The notes: generated by a model from the letters alone, not told the origin. Shown: positions 1-12,055, counted from the stretch's first letter. The stretch: DNA of 64,000 nt from Periplaneta americana (GCF_040183065.1 NC_091120.1:183050396-183114395); one strand, 5' to 3'. Translations and numbers: made by a program.

Positions 1-270
1 GTATTGTGGTACCAAAGAAAAAACATGCATATTTTGAAGAACTATAGGCCTTTACATTAGCATACAACATTTCAGTTCTTTATCTTAAGTAGTTTCTGAT
101 TAAATGGTTCCTGAATTTAGAAAAATAAATATTTTTAATACTATTTTTTTCTGTCATTCCTTTATTAAAACAATGAAAGATAATTTGTTTCTGTAGCCAG
201 CTCACCCCATTACCGTAAAAAAACAGCTTGTTGCGAAACCTTCAAATAAGCCTCGGAATGGGACTGATTC

Positions 271-648
271 ACTCCACAAACAATTAGGGAAAACACGGGA
301 ATTTTACCTGAAACAAGTAAAGAGATAGGTTTGGAAGTAAATCCCGAAAAGACAAAGTCTATGATTATGTCTCGTCAAGAGAATATTGTACGAAATTGAA
401 TTATAAAAATTGGAAATTTATCTTTTGAAGAGATGGAAAAATTCAAATACCTGGGAGCAACAGTAACAATTAATATAAATGATACCCGGGAGGAAATTAA
501 ACACAGAATAAATATGGGAAATGCCTGTTATTATTCGGTTGAGAAGCTTTTATCATCCAGTCTGTTGTCAAAAAATCTAAAAGTTAGAATTTATAAAACA
601 ATTATATTACCGGTTGCTCTTTATGGTTGTGAAACTTGGACTCTCATG
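271..648 (+). pseudogene. LINE reverse transcriptase fragment (3' part of RT domain)
   Basis: The reading frame keeps motifs such as KFKYLGATVT, NACYYSVEKLLSSSLLSKNL and LPVALYGCETWTL. These lie downstream of the catalytic YADD box in a non-LTR retrotransposon reverse transcriptase. The DNA matches 30693-31070 almost base for base, so both belong to one family. An in-frame stop near 400 and abrupt ends at both sides show a dead truncated fragment. At about 648 it runs straight into an unrelated transposase fragment. Confidence 0.85.
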
Positions 649-654
649 TTCATC

Positions 655-836
655 GATATTTAATTCGTGTATTCGCATGGTGAATATGCAGACATGCTTT
701 CTTTTTACGGATTTTGTGATGCCAATGCATTGGCTGCTGTTAAGGAATGCAGACGACGTTATCCCAATCAAAGTGTTCCATCTAAGTGTCTGTTTACCGC
801 ATGTTACCTGAAGCTGGTAAGCTTCCAAGGGTTTCA
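655..836 (+). pseudogene. DUF4817-type helix-turn-helix transposase N-terminal fragment
   Basis: One frame reads EYADMLSFYGFCDANALAAV followed by an arginine-rich YPNQSVP stretch. This resembles the N-terminal DUF4817 DNA-binding domain found in insect Tc/mariner-like elements (pattern: Y-x-D-M-x-x-x-Y-G ... A-A-V-x-x-Y-R-x-R-[FY]-P-N). About 55 residues remain, ended by a stop at 834-836. No catalytic domain follows. The family call rests on motif recall, not on a search. Confidence 0.5.
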
Positions 837-1214
837 TTGAGGTCGGAAAGAGAACCGGTACCGGTACCTGATATGAATTTACAAGTCATGGAATCCATAA
901 AAGCAGCAATCTTTGTAATTTGTCTTGTGTAATTATTTTATTTTCTTACTGAGTTTGTACTTAATTATGAAATAAACTTATTTCAATAGGACAATGTGCA
1001 GAATTTTCAATAATGTATCATATCGCAATGTTCTGAAATATGGAAATACATCTATAATGTCTGTCTCTATAGGGATATCCTGAACTAGCACCAACGGATA
1101 GCGCACGTGTACTTTGAGGGATGCGCTTTGCGTGTGCATTTGTTTTTCGGCATATAAACATTGAGAATATACGTAGTGTATTAGTATATTAAATACTCTT
1201 AAAAACAACTAAAA
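837..1214. other. no gene or recognised repeat
   Basis: AT-rich sequence. I see no coding pattern, RNA gene or repeat relationship to the rest of the window. Confidence 0.5.
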
Positions 1215-1352
1215 ATGGCAAATTTTTGTTATGTTCCTATATGTAAAAACCAGGGAAAGCTTTTTGTCTTCAATCAGGTCCCGAAATATTCTGAATATAT
1301 GCTTTACATCTTAAAAAATATAAGTAATCAAATTGCGCCTCGAAAGTGCTAG
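1215..1352 (+). pseudogene. possible THAP zinc-finger N-terminal fragment
   Basis: An ATG opens a 45-codon frame that starts MANFCYVPICKNQGKLFVF and then stops. C-x4-C near the N-terminus followed by a lysine-rich segment and F-x-F is the opening pattern of THAP domains, in P-element/THAP9 transposases and in host THAP proteins. The downstream C-x2-H and AVPTIF box are not visible, so it is at best the first half of a domain, either an exon or a transposon remnant. Confidence 0.3.
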
Positions 1353-4300
1353 CTATTAAATAAAAGTAAGTACTTCAAGTAAGGAATTGTTGACTACAGT
1401 TTCACTTTGGAAGAGGGAAAAGAAAAATTAATAAAATCATATGCAATCTCGACAGCGAGCTATGTTAGCTTAGATTATATGCAGTAGTTGGAGTCTCCGA
1501 AGTTTACGCCTGCAGTAAACTCTCGATAAACTGGGATGTTTATTATCCAGGACGATCCGTAGTGGAACCCATTTCGTGAATAATGTTTTTAATGTACTGT
1601 ACCCTAATTATTAAAACCATGTTTTAACTTCAAATTTTCAAAATCATCCTACATAGGATTCAAAACTGCATGTCCTTATCCTACAAAACACACGACTAAT
1701 CGTGATACTATTGTGATCATATTATATCATCCTATTAAAAATTGCATTTGATCTTTCTGCAACTATAGAATAAAATACAAGGAATTCAATCTCGATAGTC
1801 CCTTCCCTATAAAAAGAAATACATTGGTGGCTGCATATCCTGTTTTTAGCGTACGGTTCTTAAATACTAATGATTAAAGAGGGCAATATTCACCTCCTAC
1901 ATCCTGGTAGTTCCTATTTTTTTATTCGTGCATCTCGTTCTCAAAGTTCTCGTTTAGGTTCATGAACATTCAATTTACTCGTATCTATATTCCGCATACT
2001 GCAGATTTCCCCACCCATCTCGGGGAATCGCTCAGTATTATACAGGTTTACGTTATTATTTATTGTAAATTAAATTAAATTGTGAGGTAGAAAATATTGA
2101 ATTATATTAAATTATACCAGGTTATACAAAATAATTGTAAATATAATTTTGACACTCACAGAAAACCAACAAGCGGGAAAACGTAATCAACTGTAGTATA
2201 TAACATAACATAGCCCTACAACCTGTTCCGCCGCATGGAACGCTCCTGTCATCTAGCGGTAAAACTTCGCATAAGATATCCCTATTGAAAAGTTCGATGA
2301 GCAATAACTTCCCAACCGTTACATTTGGGACATAGATATATCAGGTTAAATCGATGTAGATTAATCCAAACTACATTGTCCTAAAGTATTTTACATTCTA
2401 TCTGAGGCACCCTGTAAAATATTTTAAAATAAATAACAGGGACATAAAGCTAGTTTTAGTTTAATGTTTTACGAATAAGATTTTGTGAATATTGTGAATA
2501 AAATAACATTATACCTAGAAGTCCCCAAGTCTGCATGAAATGTGAGGAGGAATGTTGATTTTATTCTTACTGAATAGCAAGATATTCTATAGTTGTAGGA
2601 AATATTCTTGCCATAAGCCCTACTGGATAGCAGATTGCTGAGTTATAAGCAGGCTTCGAGACTTTGGACCCGATACAATAAGTTGACTCGCTGCAGGTAG
2701 ATAGAGATGTGTTGAGCTAACAACGTTGCTATTTAGAATAGAGTACGGTAGTATGGGGAATCACACATATGTACATTCTGAAAGTAAATATACATTACAC
2801 AATGATAATGTTAAAATAATGTGAAAAGCATTTATTCTCCTGTCTTTTATAAAAATTTGCGTTTAATTATACACAGTGTTAATGGTGGAAATAAGCATGT
2901 AGCAATTTTTAATTTTTCATTTATCCAATTGGTCGTCTTTAGGAAGCGCAGTTACAGTACCGAATTGCAATGTACTACAAGATACATTCTCAGTGTCTCA
3001 AACGTAAATTTTTTCCCTTATTTGCCAAAGTTTGTACTGTAGAAAGCTGCGCTCTACGTCGCATGACGTGATAGGAGCAAAACGAAAAAACCTAACATCA
3101 TTGCAATCTCTAAGAGACAGTCCTTTATTCTCGGATGACTCTATGTCCACTAATGTGCTGTTTATGTTACACAATGTTCCATATCCATTATTTTTTACAT
3201 GAAATTGATTTCCACTTCTATTTTACACGTTCAGTAACCGGTGTACTTGATGTCTCATTAATTCTCTGTATCATTTTCTAAGTTAATTTGAGGGTTTCCG
3301 GCATCTCTTGCTCTGACTTCTCTAACCGTGTAATAGTTTCAGACACAGTTTGTATGAAAATCAAATTATTCGTCAGAACCTTCAAATCCAGAGCGTTTTC
3401 CTTTGCGTATTTGTTGGCATCCATTCTACAGTACCCCCACCCACTGTACGCTTTACCACTATACTTAGTACGCCGTTATGCAGATTTCCCACTGAACTGC
3501 TCTATTGGGTTCTAAGTCTCGAAGCCTGGTTTTAAGACATGCAATTTTGCCGTAATCCCAGACGACATGCCCAAAGCTGATTTACGTAGTCCTAAATAAA
3601 CTGCACCAATCTTCCCAAATTTGTGCTAAGCACAAGTATCGTTGCAAACGTGGTGCACAAGGGCTGAGGCAGAATGGCTCGCCTGTCAGCATCGGATTTA
3701 CGAATACCATCTAGCCCATTCTTAAGACTTGAAATAATCATCATACCTATATACAAATTTAATATAAAGATCATAACAGACCAATGAGTGGGCTACATAG
3801 GTGCCGCCGTGTTCAGCCTCTCGGGAAACGAAGTCAATTCGACATTTGTAGACATGTGCCTACTGGGGTTGTAATTATTGTTTACTGTGAACGAACATAC
3901 GTGACGACAGCAGTATGTTTGCGAGTATACATGTAAAAATGAAGTTCGTGGAAAATTTTCCCTAATAAGCTCTTAAAGGAAAGTGAAGGACTCCTCGTGG
4001 GCATGTATGCGTGCTCTTCGAGTGGAGGTCGCACAAAACCACCTTAGCGTGACCCTTAGTCATGTTACGCAACTGAACCTATTACGTGGTCCGCCTTCGG
4101 ATATTTCCTTTGCATTACCTGCCTTGCTTATCTTGTCCTCCTCGTTTTTTTTATATCGTAGCTGTCAGCTTTCCTGTCGAAATGCTTGACACTTTATTCT
4201 GATATGATTTATATTCCACTGTGTAGAACAGTGAACTCCCGCACACGCGGTGGCGGATCAACGTCAATTGCTGGGCAAAGTCATTGCTCGACGGCGAACG

Positions 4301-4407
4301 ATTCCTCATCACAGCGAAGTGGAATAATTCGATTCTGTGGAAAGTTATAATGAACAGGAGCATCTACCGACGCAATTTGCTCCTAATAAAAGAGAGAAAG
4401 AGATGTA
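1353..4407. other. no gene recognised (about 3 kb)
   Basis: Only short chance reading frames of 60-75 codons are present, with no domain pattern and no clear relationship to other repeats in the window. It may be intronic, intergenic or decayed repeat. Confidence 0.5.
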
Positions 4408-5907
4408 GGGCTACTCCACACAACAGTGTGGGCATTGTGATAAATAAAATTCGAGCGGAATGAATGAATCAATGAATAAATGAATGAATTACGCTCGAAT
4501 TTTGTTTAAGGTGAGTCATCAAGCTACTCGACACAACAGTGTGGGCATTGTGATAAATAGAATTCGAGCGGAATGAATGAATGAATGAATCAATCAATCG
4601 ATCAATCAATTAATGAATAAATGAATGAATTGCGCTCGAATTTTTTTTCAGGTGAGTCATCAAGCTACTCGACGCAACAGTGTGGGCATTGTGATAAATA
4701 AAATTAGAGCGGAATGAATGAATGAATCAATTAATCAATCAATGAATAAATGAATGAATTGCGCTCGAATTTTGTTTCAGGTGAGTCATCAAGCTACTCG
4801 ACACAACAGTGTGGGCATTGTGATAAATAAAATTAGAGCGGAATGAATCAATGAATCAATTAATCAATCAATGAATAAATGAATGAATTGCGCTCGAATT
4901 TTGTTTCAGGTGAGTCATCAAGCTACTCGACACAACAGTGTGGGCATTGTGATAAATAAAATTCTAGCGGAATGAATGAATGAATGAATGAATCAATCAA
5001 TCAATGAATAAATGAATGAATGAATGAATCAATCAATCAATAAATAAATGAATTAATTGCGCTCGAATTTTGTTTAAGGTGAGTCATCAAGCTACTCGAC
5101 ACAACAGTGTGGGCATTGCGATAAATAAAATTCGAGCGGAATGAATGAATGAATGAATCAATCAATCAATCAATCAACCAATCAATGAATAAATGAATGA
5201 ATTGCGCTCAATTTTGTTTAAGGTGAGTCATCAAGCTACTCGACACAACAGTGTGGGCATTGCGATAAATAAAATTCGAGCGGAATGAATGAAAGAATGA
5301 ATGAATGAATCAATCAATCAATGAATAAATTAATGAATTGCGCTCGAGTTTTGTTTAAGGTGAGTCATCAAGCTACTCGACACAACAGTGTGGGCATTGT
5401 GATAAATAAAATTCGAGCGGAATGAATGAATGAATGAATCAATCAATCAATCAATCAACCAATCAATGAATAAATGAATGAATTGCGCTCAATTTTGTTT
5501 AAGGTGAGTCATCAAGCTACTCGACGCAACAGTGTGGGCATTGTGATAAATAGAATTCGAGCGGAATGAATGAATGAATCAATCAATCAATGAATAAATG
5601 AATGAATTGCGCTCGAATTTTGTTTAAGGTGAGTCATCAAGCTACTCGACACAACAGTGTGGGCATTGTGATAAATAAAATTCGAGCGGAATGAATGAAT
5701 GAATGAATGAATGAATCAATTAATCAATCAATGAATAAATGAATGAATTGCGCTCGAATTTTGTTTAAGGTGAGTCATCAAGCTACTCGACACAACAGTG
5801 TGGGCATTGTGATAAATAAAATTCGAGCGGAATGAATGAATGAATCAATCAATGAATAAATGAATGAATTGCGCTCGAATTTTGTTTAAGGGGAGTCATC
5901 AAGCTGT
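4408..5907 (+). repeat. tandem satellite, 11 full units of about 112-170 bp plus a partial
   Basis: The anchor CAACAGTGTGGGCATTG recurs 11 times, beginning near 4421, with spacings between about 112 and 170 bp. Each unit has a constant part (GGTGAGTCATCAAGCTACTC ... AACAGTGTGGGCATTGTGATAAATAAAATTCGAGCGG) interrupted by a variable (GAAT)n/(CAAT)n stretch, which explains the length differences. AAAATTCGAGCG before the variable stretch and CGCTCGAATTTT after it are perfect 12-base inverted repeats, so every unit can form a hairpin. The last unit breaks off at 5905. Confidence 0.95.
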
Positions 5908-6338
5908 ATCTCACTAATGTTAAACTAGCTATATTAATGACCAGTTATATCTAAGAACTTCCTCGGTATAGAAATGTGATATTTTAAAGGATGTTTACGC
6001 ATTCCTTCTGAGCGTACTGATTCGTTTTAATGATAAAATATCTAATAGAAAAAATATATAATTTGTTTTATAAACCTCTAAAATTAAATAAAATCTGATA
6101 TACAGAAAAAATGTTTTAAACCCTCCTGGTTCGCAGTTCTCATCTTCTTCTCCATCCTGTCCTCCTTCTCTTGGATCTTGCCTCTTTGGTTGTGTTTGTT
6201 AGTGCAAGGTCTGCCTTCCGTATTCGTAATGTCCAGGTTCACCATGTTTTTTCGAGGTATTATATCCTACTTGAATACCTAGACCATGAGTCGTCATCTC
6301 AGTGCACTATGGTGCAGGCACAGTTTGCTCGCTGCTCA
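5908..6338. other. no gene or recognised repeat
   Basis: AT-rich unique-looking sequence between the satellite and the DNA transposon at 6346. Nothing is supported. Confidence 0.5.
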
Positions 6339-7328
6339 GTTCTATCACAGTCTACTATATACAGTCGCGAAGCTTGAGGTGATTTTTTGCAAATCTCGTG
6401 ATAAAGCGCTCCAAGCGGTTAGCAACTAGAAACAATAGACTGTCCACGGTCGACTTTGGACTGTGTCGTATTTCCATCGAGTGCTAGCTCGTTGCGTATT
6501 TCACATTGATGCTTGTGAAATGTTCGTTATTGGTTGTAATGAAAATGTTAATGGCTAAAATACAATAATTGGAATACTAATATTTTACTAGAGACGTAGA
6601 AAAATTAAGTTTGTTTTAATGAAATTTATTGATCACGTTTTATTTTAAATTCTGGTGGGATTATTATTGCTTAGGCCTACTTTTTTTTTTTCAAAGAATA
6701 TGTTTTTAATTATAGCTGTTAATTTTGTTGTTATTTTTATTTGAAACTTTAATAGAGACGTAGAAAAAGTAAGTCTGTTACAATAAAATTTATTGATCAC
6801 GTTTTATTTCCAATTCTGGTGTGATTATTATTGCTTAACCTCATCCCACTTTGTTAACTACCTAAGCCTACAATACAAGTACTGGTACACGTAAGTTACT
6901 CCATTAATTCATATTTCCATTATTATTGCTGTAAAGGGAAATGCAAATTAATATTTATTGGTTTCATAGTTAATTATCGCTATAATCTTGAATGAGTGAA
7001 GCGATTATAGTAAATTTCAGTTCGTTTTGCACAAACAAAAATAATATTAACCTATTTCTTGCAGGTATCTTCGAGTTTATGGTGGAATTTAATATACTTC
7101 ATTAAAATAATAAATTAACTTTATGCATTTAATATTTCAATAATGGAAGGAAGGTGTTAATTTTTCCAAAAGAACACAACGAAAGTGTAACTTATTTTGT
7201 CGTCTGCTAGGAGAGAGATCTGCGATGATGAGGCGATAGTAGCGATCCTAGTGGTGGGCAACTACCCATGTTTACATTTTTACTACATATTGAGCTTCGC
7301 GACTGTATATAGTAGACTCTGGTTCTAT
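6339..7328. mobile_element. non-autonomous DNA transposon, long form, copy 1 (7-bp TSD)
   Basis: Element body 6346-7321 (976 bp). The left end CACAGTCTACTATATACAG and the right end CTGTATATAGTAGACTCTG are inverted repeats that continue into CGCGAAGCT/AGCTTCGCG. The flanks GTTCTAT (6339-6345) and GTTCTAT (7322-7328) are a perfect 7-bp target duplication. It contains no transposase. A nearly identical 968-bp copy lies at 27614-28581, and two short relatives lie at 24315-24496 and 61060-61236. The superfamily is uncertain; a P-like or Dada-like origin is possible from duplication length alone. Confidence 0.9.
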
Positions 7329-7493
7329 CCCTTAGACATCAACTGTGCAGCAGGAGGTGGGGGGAAGGAATCAGGTGATGGCAGTGGCGTCCGTTCACTT
7401 GTTCAACCCTTTTAATCAGTCTCTAATAATTATAATAAACACGGAAGAAGCATGTACTTAATTTATTTTAAGAGGAACTGTGTAATAAGTAAA

Positions 7494-8305
7494 CCACTTT
7501 TCAGTTTAAGACAAAAAACAAGTTATGTATTGTATCGGTTTTGAAAGTAAAGTTTTTTTTTATATTAAAGTAATTGAGAACTTACAGACTTATAGGCCTA
7601 ATGCATTTTCACTATTACGAAATATTAAACAAATCGAATCCATTAGTAATATTTAAATCATCTCATCCTATTCCTTTGTTCAAGTGTCGTCAATAAAATA
7701 AAATAAATTATCCATTTTTATCTGACACTATATATCACAAAACCAATTATTTGTTATTATGTGTAACATATGAAACATACTGTCGTTTCTGTTACAAGGC
7801 TAAAGTAGGTTTAGATTATTTTATTACACTGTAAATAACAAATTATAAAATTTATTTTCGCTGTTCGTTAGCATTGGTTTTCCTGGATTTTTAAATCACT
7901 TTTTAGTTTAAGACAACAAGCAAGTTGTACTTTTTCGTTATGTATTGCAGCGGTCTTGAAAACAAATTTTTTTTTTCATATTAAAGTAATTGAGAACTTA
8001 CAGACCTACAATGCATTTTCACTATTACAAAATATTAAACAAATCGAACCCATTACTAATATTTAAATCCTGTCATCCTATTCCTTTGTTTAAATGTCGT
8101 CAATAAAATAAAATAGATTATCCATTTTTTATCTGACACTATACATCACAAAACCAATTATTTGTTATTTTGTATAACATATGAAACAAATTGTCGTTTC
8201 TGTTACAAGACTGAAGTAGGCCTAAATTATTTTATTACAATGTAAATAACAAATGATAAAAATTATTTTCACCCATCATTAGCATTGGTTTTCCTGGATT
8301 TTTTA
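7494..8305 (+). repeat. tandem duplication of a ~405-bp segment
   Basis: 7494-7897 and 7898-8305 are the same sequence with scattered substitutions and small indels. Both start CACTTTT(C/T)AGTTTAAGACA, contain AAGTAATTGAGAACTTACAG and end with GCATTGGTTTTCCTGGATTT. There is no coding potential. The divergence suggests an old direct duplication rather than an assembly artefact. Confidence 0.9.
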
Positions 8306-8789
8306 ATTCGTTTTTTCCTCACTAACTGGTTTACTGTATGTTAGACGTCAATGCTCGTGTAGAACACAATCGAAGAAGGCATTGTAAATTATGGTCAGAA
8401 AGTTGGCTTCTGTGATGGGATGCGTTGGCTTGGCTCGACACACTGCACATACTACCTCCTCAGCCAGCGTGTCGGCGCTCCGAACTAGTATACAGGCCAG
8501 TTGACGATGGCTGACCTAGATCCTTCAACACGTGTATTCTTGCACGGTATCCATAATTAAATAATGTGAGTACAGCATCCAGTACACCAAATTCCAACGA
8601 TGATATAAGAACAAACACATTTTTTGGGACTCCGTACCAAACAACGTTATTGAACGATTAATTTGTATTCTGAGTTCTTCCTCTCAAACATTTTTTAGTA
8701 AATCAGGATGGTCAAGATCTTGAAACACAGGCTTCATGAAGCATTAATTTTACTACAAAACAAGCCAAAACTTAGCCTTCTAAGACAAT
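8306..8789. other. no gene or recognised repeat
   Basis: Nothing recognised. The short stretch around 8450 is locally GC-richer but has no coding or RNA pattern. Confidence 0.4.
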
Positions 8790-9032
8790 TGAAGGATTCA
8801 GAACCACAGTGGGCCAAGCGCCATTTACTAAAACCGTAGAAAACAAGGGTTAAAATGAAGTTATTACCATAATTCAAAGGGAACTTATAGCAAGTAATAT
8901 AAAATATATACATTAAAACTAAAAGTTTTGTCAATCTTCATTAAACTATGGTATTCACTTAACTTTAACCCTTGCTTTCTCCGTTTTTAATAAATGGCGC
9001 TTGGCCCACTATGGCTCTGAATACTTCGATTA
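8790..9032. mobile_element. foldback MITE, arms of about 75 bp
   Basis: The left arm (8790-8863: ATTCAGAACCACAGTGGGCC ... AAGGGTTAAAATGAAGT) is the reverse complement of the right arm (8960-9032: AACTTTAACCCTTG ... GGCCCACTATGGCTCTGAAT) with a few mismatches. The loop is about 95 bp. No coding sequence and no convincing target duplication were found. Confidence 0.75.
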
Positions 9033-9251
9033 GTTCCTGATATAATACTTTTTTGTGAAAAGTGGTAAATGTTTTCTCTAAAACATAAATAAATACACTA
9101 ATATTTTAAAAATATATTTAAAACAGTTGATATTTGAATATTTTAATAAACGAAACACCACATTAAGCAGAAAGGGCTAGATTTTCATGAAGTGTAGAAA
9201 AAAGAAAATGTCAATTTTTTTCATTTTGGATGTTGATGACTCCCAATTAAT

Positions 9252-9297
9252 CAGTCAGTCAGTCACTCACTCACTCACTCACTTGCTCACTCACTGT
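9252..9297. repeat. CAGT/CACT-type microsatellite
   Basis: Runs of CAGT and then CACT units, slightly interrupted. Confidence 0.8.
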
Positions 9298-9452
9298 AAC
9301 TCAGTCAATCTTAAAAAACTTTGATAATACAAACATGTGAAGTTTTGATTTTTCAGTTCTTGACTTACTTATAGCAAAATATATCAACTAAGTTATTTTT
9401 TGCTAATACATCTTACTTAACGTTTTCGTCCCTTAAAGTGACCATCATCAGA

Positions 9453-9454
<2 letters not shown>

Positions 9455-9493
<39 letters not shown>
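9455..9493. repeat. (TA)n microsatellite
   Basis: About 19 uninterrupted TA units. Confidence 0.95.
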
Positions 9494-9495
<2 letters not shown>

Positions 9496-10272
9496 TAACA
9501 AATCCATATTACATATTGCAAAATTTTAACATTTAAAAAAAATTAAAAAAAGACGACCTTCAGATTAAAAACAATAAAGATTAAAAATAATTAACAAGGA
9601 TTACATATATAAAATGTATTGAAAATATGCATATTTAATATTAACATACTGCAGTTGTCTATGAGATGGAAGATTTTACTATATACATGTTTTTCTGTCT
9701 TCACTATGTTTGTTGTGTGTGGATTGTTGAGTATGTACTTTACGCAATGACTATTTGAATGTAGAACGACCTGTAGATAGTCACTTGTTTATCACTTATC
9801 TTTTTCGCAGACGTTTTGTACATTTTGTAAAAAGTATGCTTATTAAATTATTTTACACATCACTAAATAACAAGATAAATTAAATCTTTGAGGACTCATA
9901 TGGCCCAAGGTTGTCTAATGGGATCGCTATTCTATAGGTAACTTACTTGTCGTACATCGAGCCTGAGAAGTCTAACTCATTTAAGAAGGAAGAGTGCGAA
10001 AAAAATGATATAGTTTCAAATTGGTATATATTAAACGTTTAAATATATTAGAGTTAATAGAACTTGAAACATATTTCAAACAAAAGCACAATTAGGCCAC
10101 AAAGATAAGTCCCAAGTAACAAGTCGTGAATGTGAAAGTTCTTAGATTAGAATAAGGAACGCATTACCGCAACTCTTATCAAGTTCAGTGACAGTTATGC
10201 ATCAGCAAGTAACGTAGGTTATGTTCATGGTTTGTAAGCTCATAATTTTCTCTTAAATTAATTTATTTATCT
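9494..10272. other. no gene or recognised repeat
   Basis: AT-rich stretch with no supported feature up to the Penelope-like structure. Confidence 0.4.
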
Positions 10273-10803
10273 ATGTTGAATCTTTCGTAAATTACTTTTA
10301 ACACTTGAATATAAATAACTGATTGAATGGCGATCTTATTCGTGTTAATTATGTAAGCATGTGTGGCTTACAGTTGTTTCGGTGTTACTTGACACCATCC
10401 TCAGAGCCTACTAGATGTCGGCGCTATCTCAACTTCGCTACCTGTTGTGTGGTTGCGTTCATGTGATGGAAATCCTACACATACAATCCAAAAACCACTC
10501 AACACACTAGAACAATATCAAATATACAGACACACTAAAACACACCTAATCAAATTCTCAACACACAGATCAATTTCAGAACACACAAAATATTTGAAAC
10601 AACTCTTCATCACACGAACGCACCCACACAACAGTCTGCGAAGTTGAGATATCGCCGAGATCTAGTAGGCTCTGAGGATGGTGTCAAGTAACACCAAAAC
10701 AGCTGTAAGCCACACATGCTTACATACATAGGTTGGATAAAAAGTAATGGCAACACTGCTGTCACGTGACGATGGTGCGTTCGAGAGTTGCCAGCTGTGT
10801 GAA

Positions 10804-11447
10804 CATGAACAAGGACTGAATAATTTCAAGGGAAAAATTGTTCCGGGGCCGGGTATCGATCTCGGGACCTCTGGTTGAACGTACCAGCGCTCTACCACTG
10901 AGCTACCCGGGAACTCCACCCGACACCGTCTCAACTTTTCCCTTTATATCCACACAACTCACGTGGGCTGACGAAACGAAAAGTTGAGACGGTGTCGGGT
11001 GGAGTTCCCGGGTAGCTCAGTGGTAGAGCGCTGGTACGTTCAACCAGAGGTCCCGGGATCGATACCCGGCCCCGGAACAATTTTTCCCTTGAAATTATTC
11101 AAATCTGCTTTACAGGGAGCTTCACCTGAAAGACTAGATTTGCATAATATATACGTTACTGTGTTCGTTAACAGAAAACCACAATTCCAAGTCACACAGA
11201 GATTGTGTGCACTCGTTGTGGGTCTCTGGTGTTTCGTCAGCCCACGCGAGTTGTGTGGATATAAAGGGAAAAGTTGAGACGGTGTCGGGTGGAGTTCCCG
11301 GGTAGCTCAGTGGTAGAGCGCTGGTGCGTTCAACCAGAGGTCCCGGGATCGATACCCGGCCCCGGAACAATTTTTCCCTTGAAATTATTCAAATCTGCTT
11401 TACAGGGAGCTTCACCTGAAAGACTAGATTTGCATGAACAAGGACTG
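10804..11447. mobile_element. tRNA-like SINE trimer, one inverted and two direct, single 15-bp TSD
   Basis: CATGAACAAGGACTG at 10804-10818 and again at 11433-11447 is a perfect 15-bp target duplication around the whole block. Inside are three tRNA-like bodies: about 10835-10918 on minus, 10998-11085 and 11288-11375 on plus. Each has an A-box-like TAGCTCAGTGGTAGAGCG and a B-box-like GATCGATACCCGG. The first two form a near-perfect palindrome around 10970. Chance reading frames through these bodies (VEFPGSSVVERW) are not genes. Confidence 0.85.
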
Positions 11448-11555
11448 TTAGATGAGTTAGTGCAGCCAGCGGCGACAGTACTCTGTCAATCTACTGCAGT
11501 GTGTAGAACGTTGACTTTCATAGAGATAGTGCGAGCGCCCTAAGACCACGTTTAA

Positions 11556-12055
11556 AAAACTAGAGCAACGTTCCTGGATCAAAATTGAAGTGACACGAGG
11601 TCGTAGTGCACAAAAATGTTTTCAGGTACTGCATGAAGCACATGCCGATGCAGCGTTGCCATATCGCACAGTGGCATGATGGGTTAAAGCGTTCCGGGAA
11701 GGCAAGGATGTGAAAGTGATGTTCATTGTGGCATATGACATGGATGGGGTAATACTGCACCACGCTGTACCTCCAAGGCAGGCGGAAAACGCGGACTACT
11801 GGAACATCCACCGTACTCACCTGATATGATCCATGCGATTACGACCTTTCCACCAAAGTGAAAGAACCACTACGAGGGACCCGGTACAATACCAGAGATG
11901 AACTTATCCGTGCTTTAGAGCGGTCAATACGGAACATCAACAAAGATGGACGCGCTGATGGTGTACGACGCCTTCCAAACATTTGGCAAAAGGTAATAAA
12001 TAAGGGGGGGACGACTATATAGAAGGTACGTAAATGTTGTACCCCTGTGAATAAA
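11556..12055 (+). pseudogene. mariner transposase remnants
   Basis: Degenerate frames give WIKIEVTRGRSAQKCFQVLH and PYRTVA-stop-WVKAFREGKD (helix-turn-helix region), then VMFIVAYDMDGVILHHAVPP (part of the catalytic domain), then, in another frame, a C-terminal tail resembling the ERSIRNINKDG ... LPNIWQKV pattern. Stops, frameshifts and missing catalytic segments show it is dead. It lies on + within the mariner inverted repeats. Confidence 0.75.

Noticed and set aside
4408-5907. CRISPR-like array
   Set aside because: Units are complete satellite repeats without unique spacers, in a eukaryotic context; length varies only through tetranucleotide runs.
10662-11543. Frames containing VEFPGSSVVERW-like peptides on both strands
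   Set aside because: They are translations of tRNA-like SINE bodies and recur wherever the SINE occurs.
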